5,993 nucleotides of DNA from an uncultured Clostridia bacterium. GTDB taxonomy: Bacteria; Bacillota; Clostridia; TANB77; CAG-508. A model generated the notes under the pieces. That model was not told where the DNA came from, ran no database searches, and saw only the letters and a program-made list of their open reading frames with translations. Positions 5,290 through 5,993 of this stretch are shown in pieces. Position numbers and translations under genes: made by a program. The stretch is from assembly GCA_948528155.1 (NCBI GenBank), contig CAOSZT010000135.1, positions 1 to 5,993 of the forward strand. The letters are read 5' to 3'. Each line of letters begins with the position of its first letter. The stretch's first letter is position 1.

Positions 5290-5426
5290 ATAGTGAAAAC
5301 CAAGTTTTCATAGTTGTACAATGTAATTCCCACTTATTTCTTTGGGAATTACACAATATTTTAGTCAAGATTTAAAACCTTAACATTTTAACCAAATTTA
5401 TATTAAAACACAAGGAGGAAAATACT
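5290..5426 (+). promoter_or_regulatory. long structured 5' leader of the orphan gene
   Basis: About 137 bases separate the predicted transcript start from the start codon. Hairpin 1 (TGAAAAC-CAA-GTTTTCA, 5294-5310) sits almost at the 5' end. Hairpin 2 pairs TGTAATTCCC (5322-5331) with GGGAATTACA (5344-5353) around a 12-base loop. The rest is AT-rich and unpaired up to AAGGAGG at 5412-5418. I match it to no known riboswitch class. Hairpin 2 is followed by CAATATTTTAG, only a weak terminator tail. The 5' hairpin may simply stabilise the mRNA. Confidence 0.5.
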
Positions 5427-5873
5427 ATGTTAGAAATTAAGGAAATCTTTACAGATGAGGAATTTAATTTACTGAAAGAAGAGGCTAATGAAGTTTATGA
5501 AAACCAATTAGAAACACGGAAAGAAAATGAAGAAGCCTATTTAAAAGTAAAGAAAATTACAAGTGGAATTCTGAACAGTTTTGCAATAGCTGATTTACAC
5601 GGCAAAGTAGTAAAAAAATTGATTATTTGCAAAACGAACATCAACGATATTGCTGTGGAAATGAAAACAGCAAGTAAAGTTCAAAAAGAAGCTCCTCAAT
5701 ATCCACATTTTACCGAAGAATTAACAAATACTGTTTGCAGTTTGATGTCGGAATACTGGGATGAAGGAGTTTGGATTGCAGTAATGGAAGTTTTCAGGTG
5801 CTTTCCACATTATTCTGCAAGATATTCATCAATGCCTGATAAGAAAACCTTAACTGTAATTGTTAATGACTAA
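5427..5873 (+). CDS. uncharacterised 148-residue soluble protein
   Basis: A complete gene with AAGGAGG 8 bases before the ATG, a strong promoter and a terminator, so it is almost certainly expressed. I do not recognise the family. Residues 1-45 are strongly charged and helix-forming, possibly coiled coil (EIFTDEEFNLLKEEANEVYE). Residues 46-88 are mixed, and the C-terminal part is aromatic with a conserved-looking YWDEGVWIAVMEVF (110-123), CFPHYSARYSSMP and a final strand LTVIVND. Cysteines at 68, 104 and 125 form no metal-binding pattern. There is no signal peptide or membrane helix. Codon choice is less AT-extreme (ACG, TCG and CGG occur) than in the recombinase and ATPase, hinting at a different origin. 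It stands alone, so neighbours say nothing about its role. Confidence 0.82.
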   Translation: MLEIKEIFTDEEFNLLKEEANEVYENQLETRKENEEAYLKVKKITSGILNSFAIADLHGKVVKKLIICKTNINDIAVEMKTASKVQKEAPQYPHFTEELTNTVCSLMSEYWDEGVWIAVMEVFRCFPHYSARYSSMPDKKTLTVIVND

Positions 5874-5877
5874 TAGT

Positions 5878-5928
5878 AAAGTGAATGAGAACCTTTATAG
5901 AAATATAATGGTTCTTGTTTGCTTTTTA
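5878..5928 (+). terminator. terminator of the orphan gene
   Basis: A stem of up to 16 bp in RNA (5878-5893 with 5910-5925, four G-U pairs; core AGAACC/GGTTCT) closes a 16-base loop. The 3' arm ends in GCTTTTTATA. It starts 5 bases after the stop codon. Downstream to 5993 the sequence is AT-rich with no feature seen. Confidence 0.75.
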
Positions 5929-5993
5929 TAAAGAATATTTAATAGCTTTCAATTAATTTACTTTTCTAGTATAAATTTTATAAATAAAAATAT

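Noticed and set aside
5276..5293. PerR or Fur box at the orphan gene promoter, tempting because of the peroxiredoxin fragment
   Set aside because: The dyad arms are separated by 4 bases, not the single base of the 7-1-7 consensus, and the -10 element accounts for one arm.
1..5993. CRISPR arrays, rRNA, tRNA genes or insertion-sequence ends
   Set aside because: No regularly spaced repeats, no recognisable rRNA or tRNA, and no terminal inverted repeats with target duplications were seen on either strand.

Overview
The window is AT-rich (roughly a quarter G+C by eye). It has AGGAGG-type ribosome binding sites, TTGACA/TATAAT-like promoters (several with an extended TGnTATAAT -10), U-tailed hairpin terminators, and protein families common in low-GC Bacillota. 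It is most likely chromosomal accessory DNA from an anaerobic Clostridia-like or Erysipelotrichia-like bacterium. Genus cannot be named from this sequence. TGA reads as a stop.

Layout: (1) 1-310 holds two short protein-like remnants in one frame and a sharply GC-richer segment (about 48% G+C) with hairpin potential and no convincing gene. (2) 335-751 is a complete minus-strand unit: promoter, ribosome binding site, a 103-residue two-helix membrane protein and a strong terminator. (3) 836-1510 is a complete type II toxin-antitoxin operon: a dyad over the -10, an antitoxin, a RelE/ParE-like toxin and a terminator. (4) 1683-3657 is a recombinase module: a possible leader peptide, two back-to-back stem-loops, a 71-residue accessory protein, and a large serine recombinase gene broken by two +1 frame disruptions around its zinc ribbon. 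(5) 3671-4985 holds two related dyad repeats, a promoter and a 400-residue AAA/DUF4143 ATPase. (6) 5022-5165 is a peroxiredoxin fragment. (7) 5223-5930 is a monocistronic unit: strong promoter flanked by dyads, a roughly 137-nt structured leader, an unrecognised 148-residue protein and a terminator.

The region looks like a patchwork of small self-contained units left by repeated insertion and decay. The recombinase and the small gene before it probably formed the integration module of a mobile element. The toxin-antitoxin pair and the ATPase are typical passengers or neighbours of such elements. No complete new defence or biosynthetic system is evident. The best leads are regulatory: the leader-plus-two-stems upstream of the recombinase module, the paired dyads after it, and the long structured leader before the orphan gene.
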